DNA from: Alistipes sp.
GTDB taxonomy: Bacteria; Bacteroidota; Bacteroidia; Bacteroidales; Rikenellaceae
Assembly: GCA_022511345.1 (NCBI GenBank)
Contig: JAFLRR010000002.1
Coordinates: forward strand, 1 to 64,000
Length of the DNA: 64,000 nt
Reading direction: 5' to 3'
Part shown: positions 60,443 through 64,000 of the stretch, piece by piece
Layout: each line of letters begins with the position of its first letter
How positions within the stretch are numbered: position 1 is the stretch's first letter
The notes under the pieces: generated by a model
Database searches by the model: none
What the model saw: the letters and a program-made list of their open reading frames with translations, nothing else
Told to the model about the DNA's origin: nothing
Translations under genes and position numbers: made by a program

Positions 60443-63400
60443 ATGCCATTCTTTACCGAGGCCGTTTTTGAAAATGCCGTGCTGGCGTTGTTTCGCGATA
60501 AACTCGGGTATGAGTATATCTACGGACCGAGCATTGTGCGCGACCGCACTGAGCCGCTACATATCGAGCAGGTGCAGGCGTCGCTGCAAGCCATAAATCC
60601 CGCACTTCCGCACGCGGCAATCGACGAAGCAATAGCCAAAATACGCTCCATAGACAGCGGCTCTCTGGTACAGAAAAACGAACGTTTCACCGAGTGGCTG
60701 CAAAACGGCGTCGAGGTAAACTATTTCGACGGCACGGAGCAATGCGCCGCCCGTGTGTGTCTCATCGACTACGACACGCCCTTGCGCAATGATTTTCAGG
60801 TTGTAAACCAGTGGACAGTCGAGCAGCACTCGACCAAACGTGCCGATATCGTGGTATTTGTAAACGGCTTTCCGTTGGTGGTGGTCGAGCTGAAGTCGCC
60901 ATCGCGCGAAAATACCGACGTGTCGCACGCCTATGCCCAGTTGCGCAACTATATGCTCGAGATTCCGTCGCTCTTTGTCTATAACGCCTTCTGCGTGATG
61001 AGTGACCTCGCCACCTCCAAAGCCGGCACCATAACCGCCGGCGAAGACCGCTTTATGGAGTGGAAAACCGTTGACGGCACGCGTGAGGACACCCGCTACT
61101 GCAACTACGATGTGTTGTTCGAGGGTATGTTCGAGAGGGTGCGCTTTATCGAGATGCTGCGCGACTTCATCTGCTTCTCGAAGGACGAGCGGCAGTCGGC
61201 CAAGATTCTGGCAGGCTATCACCAATTTTACGCCGTGCGAAAAGCGGTCGATTCGACACTCCGCGCCACCGAGTCCGACGGCAAGGGCGGTGTATTCTGG
61301 CATACGCAGGGTAGCGGCAAGTCGCTGTCGATGGTATTCTTCGCCAAGCGGTTGCAGACGGTGTTGTCGTCGCCCACAATCGTGGTGCTGACCGACCGCA
61401 ACGACCTCGACAATCAGCTCTATCGTCAATTTTCGCGCTGCGCCGACTTTCTGCGTCAAACGCCCGTGCAGGCCGAAAGCCGCACAAATCTGAAAGAGCT
61501 GTTGGACGGTCGCGAGGCCAACGGCATAATCTTCACCACGATGCAGAAGTTCTCCGAGAGCGAAGAGCCGCTGTCGCTGCGTCGAAATATAGTCGTTATG
61601 GCCGACGAGGCGCACCGCAGTCAGTACGGACTGACCGAAAAGATAGGCGCCGACGGCAAAGTTAGGACCGGTGCAGCCCGTATGGTGCGCAATTCGCTGC
61701 CCAATGCCACATTTATAGGCTTTACGGGTACGCCCATCTCCGAGAAAGACCGCTCGACACGCGAGGTGTTCGGCGATTACATCGACATCTACGATATGAC
61801 GCAGGCCGTGCGCGACGGAGCAACACGCCCCGTCTATTACGAGAGCCGCGTCATCAACCTGAAACTCGACGAGGCGATGCTTCGCCGCATCGACGACGAA
61901 TACGACGCCATGGCCGAAGAGGCCGACGCATACGCCATCGAAAAGAGCAAGCATGAGCTTGGGCGTATGGATTCGATTTTGGGAGCCGACGAGACTGTCG
62001 CCTCTTTGGTCGATGATATTATCTCGCACTACGAAAACCACCGCCAGTACGAGCAGACCGGCAAAGCGATGATTGTAGCCTATTCGCGTCCTATAGCAAT
62101 CAAAATTTACAACCGCATCATTGCGATGCGTCCCGACTGGACCGAGAAAATAGCTGTCGTAATGACCTCCGGCAATCAGGATCCCGAGGAGTGGCGCTCG
62201 ATAATCGGAAACGAGGCCCGCAAACGCGAGCTGGAAAAATTATTCAAGGATGACAACAGCCCGCTGAAAATAGTTATCGTAGTCGATATGTGGCTGACGG
62301 GGTTCGACGTGCCGTCGCTCTCGACCATGTATGTCTACAAACCGATGGCCGGGCATAATCTGATGCAGGCCATTGCCCGCGTAAACCGCGTCTATGGCGA
62401 CAAACAGGGCGGTCTGGTAGTCGACTATGTTGGTATTGCCGCCGCACTCAAAAAGGCGATGAATGACTATACGGCCCGCGACCGTGAGAATTACGGCGAT
62501 ACAGATGTGGCAAAGACTGCCTATCCCGAATTTCTCGCCAAATTGGATGTCTGCCGCGACCTGATGCACGGCTTCGACTATTCGGGGTTCCGCAGCGATG
62601 CCGACAATGACCGTGTCTTGGCCATTTGCGGAGGTGCTGACTTCCTCCAAGCACCGGCAAAAGAGGAGACGAAGAAGCTATTTGTAAAAGAGTCGCTGTT
62701 GCTGCGGCAAGCATTGTCGCTGTGTCAAAGTCTGCTGAACTACGACCAACGTATCGAGGCAGCCTATTTTGAGGCGGTACGTACGCTGCTTGTCCGCGTC
62801 GAGAGCAAAGGCAAAATCTCGTTCCGCGAAATCAATGACCGCATCAATGAGCTACTCAAACAGAGCATCAAAAGTGAAGGAGTAATAAACCTATTCTCGG
62901 ATATTAAAGAGGAATTTTCGCTCTTTGATCCCAAGTTTTTGGAGGAAGTAGCGCAAATGAAGCAGAAAAACTTTGCCGTTGAACTGCTGCGCAAATTGAT
63001 ATCCGAGCAAATTCGCATCTATCAGCGAACAAACACCGTGCGAGCAAACAAATTCTCGGAGATTTTGTCCGGTTCGATGAGCAACTATCTTAAAGGAATG
63101 CTCACCAACGAGCAGGTAATCGAGGAGCTGCTGCAGGTGGCACGCGATATTGCCAATGGTGAAGATGATGCAAAGCGGCTGAACCTCTCGACCGAGGAAC
63201 TTGCATTTTACGACGCACTGACAAAACCGGAGGCGATAAAGGATTTTTATACCAACGACCAGTTGATTGCTATCACACGCGAACTGACAGATATGCTGCG
63301 TACAAATAAAAGTGTCGATTGGAATTTGAAAGAGAGTGCCAGAGCCGCAATGCGCAAAATGGTTAAGCGACTGTTGAGAAAATATAAATACCCGCCAGAA

Positions 63401-63463
63401 GAGGAAAATAATGCAATGGACGTCATAATGACCCAATGCGAACTTTGGAGTGAGAACAGTTGA
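60443..63463 (+). CDS. hsdR: Type I restriction system endonuclease/translocase subunit
   Basis: 1006 residues from MPFFTEAVFENAVLALFRDK (a longer frame to 60401 is rejected). The N-terminal nuclease domain has the PD-(D/E)xK-type motif FPLVVVELKSPSREN after ADIVVFVNG. The SF2 motor has HTQGSGKSLSMVFFAKRL (Walker A), VVMADEAHRSQYG (DEAH-type motif II), IGFTGTPISEKD (motif III) and the later VVDMWLTGFDVPSLSTMYV (motif V/VI region). The helical C-terminal part mediates docking to the methyltransferase. It cleaves DNA at a distance from unmethylated sites. The operon thus codes for a complete R2M2S1 enzyme. Confidence 0.97.
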   Translation: MPFFTEAVFENAVLALFRDKLGYEYIYGPSIVRDRTEPLHIEQVQASLQAINPALPHAAIDEAIAKIRSIDSGSLVQKNERFTEWLQNGVEVNYFDGTEQCAARVCLIDYDTPLRNDFQVVNQWTVEQHSTKRADIVVFVNGFPLVVVELKSPSRENTDVSHAYAQLRNYMLEIPSLFVYNAFCVMSDLATSKAGTITAGEDRFMEWKTVDGTREDTRYCNYDVLFEGMFERVRFIEMLRDFICFSKDERQSAKILAGYHQFYAVRKAVDSTLRATESDGKGGVFWHTQGSGKSLSMVFFAKRLQTVLSSPTIVVLTDRNDLDNQLYRQFSRCADFLRQTPVQAESRTNLKELLDGREANGIIFTTMQKFSESEEPLSLRRNIVVMADEAHRSQYGLTEKIGADGKVRTGAARMVRNSLPNATFIGFTGTPISEKDRSTREVFGDYIDIYDMTQAVRDGATRPVYYESRVINLKLDEAMLRRIDDEYDAMAEEADAYAIEKSKHELGRMDSILGADETVASLVDDIISHYENHRQYEQTGKAMIVAYSRPIAIKIYNRIIAMRPDWTEKIAVVMTSGNQDPEEWRSIIGNEARKRELEKLFKDDNSPLKIVIVVDMWLTGFDVPSLSTMYVYKPMAGHNLMQAIARVNRVYGDKQGGLVVDYVGIAAALKKAMNDYTARDRENYGDTDVAKTAYPEFLAKLDVCRDLMHGFDYSGFRSDADNDRVLAICGGADFLQAPAKEETKKLFVKESLLLRQALSLCQSLLNYDQRIEAAYFEAVRTLLVRVESKGKISFREINDRINELLKQSIKSEGVINLFSDIKEEFSLFDPKFLEEVAQMKQKNFAVELLRKLISEQIRIYQRTNTVRANKFSEILSGSMSNYLKGMLTNEQVIEELLQVARDIANGEDDAKRLNLSTEELAFYDALTKPEAIKDFYTNDQLIAITRELTDMLRTNKSVDWNLKESARAAMRKMVKRLLRKYKYPPEEENNAMDVIMTQCELWSENS

Positions 63464-63775
63464 TGAAACAATTATAGTAGCAGCAAAAAGGTATATTAAA
63501 CGGCGGTGGGGAAAATCTTCATCGCCGTCAATTTTTTTGCACGTGTGGGGAAAATGTGGGGAAAATCGGCAAATAAAAAATCGCCAACAGTCTAAATATC
63601 TGACTATTAGCGATTTTCTGCGTACCCGGAGCCAGGGTCGAAAATATAAAAACGGCTCAATTTGATTAAATCTGCAAATGAAAATAAATGCAAATAAAAT
63701 CGCTGTAAATAAATAGTTTACGCGGATTGTGTTTTTAATCTCATTTAATCGCATCAAAATATTTTTAGGATGATT
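63464..63775. other. Intergenic region between hsdR and the integrase gene, with repeats
   Basis: No gene seen. It contains the hsdR terminator, three copies of an 11-mer GTGGGGAAAAT (63506-63516, 63545-63555, 63556-63566, the last two in tandem), and an inverted repeat AAAATCGC (63577-63584) with GCGATTTT (63610-63617). The 11-mer resembles the iteron unit that follows at 63776. Confidence 0.6.
63500..63539 (+). terminator. Probable terminator of hsdR
   Basis: ACGGCG (63500-63505) pairs with CGCCGT (63523-63528), followed by CAATTTTTTTG. The loop is long (17 nt) and contains one copy of an 11-bp repeat. Confidence 0.6.
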
Positions 63776-63830
63776 GGGAACAATTTGGGAACAATTTGGG
63801 AACAATTTGGGAACAATTTGGGAACAATTT
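63776..63830. repeat. Five perfect 11-bp tandem repeats before an integrase gene
   Basis: GGGAACAATTT is repeated exactly five times without spacers (63776-63786, 63787-63797, 63798-63808, 63809-63819, 63820-63830). The 11-bp period is close to one turn of the helix, placing all copies on one face. The array ends three bases before the -7 box of the recombinase gene, so bound protein would cover its promoter. Confidence 0.9.
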
Positions 63831-63832
63831 AT

Positions 63833-63840
63833 TACCTTTG
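63833..63840 (+). promoter_or_regulatory. -7 box for the terminal integrase gene
   Basis: TACCTTTG, an exact TAnnTTTG match, stands between the iterons and the ATG at 63864. Confidence 0.7.
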
Positions 63841-63863
63841 CATCGGAGTTAATAATCAGCGAT

Positions 63864-64000
63864 ATGAAGGTTACGGCATTTATACGAAAAACAGCCAAGA
63901 AGAACGATGTGAACAGCGCAGCGACCATCTACTTCCGGCTCCGGGACGGCAAAAAGGACATTAAGGCAGCCAGTGAGCTGACCATCAATCCCAATCATTG
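63864..64000 (+). CDS. N-terminus of a tyrosine recombinase (partial)
   Basis: The first 45 residues are in the window. MKVTAFIRKTAKKNDVNSAA followed by IYFRLRDGKKDIKAASELTI and NPNHW matches the arm-binding (Arm-DNA-bind) N-terminus of Bacteroidetes tyrosine recombinases of the conjugative-transposon and invertible-DNA types. The catalytic domain is beyond the window. It is preceded by a clear -7 box and the five iterons. It may drive movement of the second island or inversion of a nearby segment. Confidence 0.8.
   Translation, partial: MKVTAFIRKTAKKNDVNSAATIYFRLRDGKKDIKAASELTINPNH

Noticed and set aside
63776..63830. CRISPR array
   Set aside because: The 11-bp units are contiguous with no spacers, and no cas genes are present.
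63833..63850. TTTGCATCGG shared with the mnmE 3' end as a second attachment site
   Set aside because: Only 10 bases match. They coincide with a TAnnTTTG promoter box and the start region of the recombinase, so the match is better explained by promoter sequence.

Overview
The window looks like a chromosome segment of a high-GC Bacteroidales bacterium, most like Alistipes/Rikenellaceae. Three things suggest this: Bacteroidetes promoters with a TAnnTTTG -7 box stand upstream of many genes; Bacteroidetes gene neighbourhoods are present (parA-parB-DUF5683-LysM transglycosylase, mreBCD-mrdA-rodA, nagB fused to a PIG-L domain); and mutAB and tnaA are both present. Genus level is inference.

Region 1 (1-10.6 kb) is an accessory island, AT-rich in its left third. 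It holds the tail of a probable DNA methyltransferase, a DUF4062-like gene, a membrane protein, a RhuM family gene and a P-loop (KAP-like) ATPase. A 0.9-kb stretch without a convincing gene follows. Then comes an integrative-element module on the minus strand: RepA-like ATPase, small HTH protein, membrane protein, tyrosine recombinase and a zinc-finger protein with four HTH repeats. The module abuts the 3' end of mnmE, a known integration target of SGI1-type islands in other phyla.

Region 2 (10.6-54.3 kb) is GC-rich core chromosome. It carries the parA-parB-DUF5683-transglycosylase-mnmE operon; nadC and a DUF2156-GNAT fusion; methylmalonyl-CoA mutase mutAB; ribosomal proteins L21/L27; a receiver-HEAT-glycosyltransferase-like trio; a CysQ-like phosphatase; a TonB receptor with a small lipoprotein; a NagB/PIG-L fusion next to canonical NagB; two lipoproteins; a long cell-shape operon (mreB, mreC, mreD, mrdA, rodA, P-type ATPase, rsmA); gpsA-pgi; tnaA; superoxide dismutase; floA/NfeD; a SPOR-like protein, TrkH and an orphan sensor-like protein; and rpmE2. 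A 130-nt multi-stem inverted repeat lies between rsmA and a lipoprotein gene.

Region 3 (54.5-64 kb) is a second defence island: a GIY-YIG/DUF4357 protein, an unknown minus-strand gene, and a type I restriction operon ordered hsdM - membrane-anchored protein - hsdS - membrane-anchored protein - hsdR. The two extra proteins overlap the hsd genes translationally. The window ends in the start of a tyrosine recombinase gene preceded by five perfect 11-bp tandem repeats. The best candidates for undescribed biology are the hsd operon with interleaved membrane proteins, the DUF4062/TM/RhuM/KAP cargo, the 130-nt palindrome and the 11-bp iterons.
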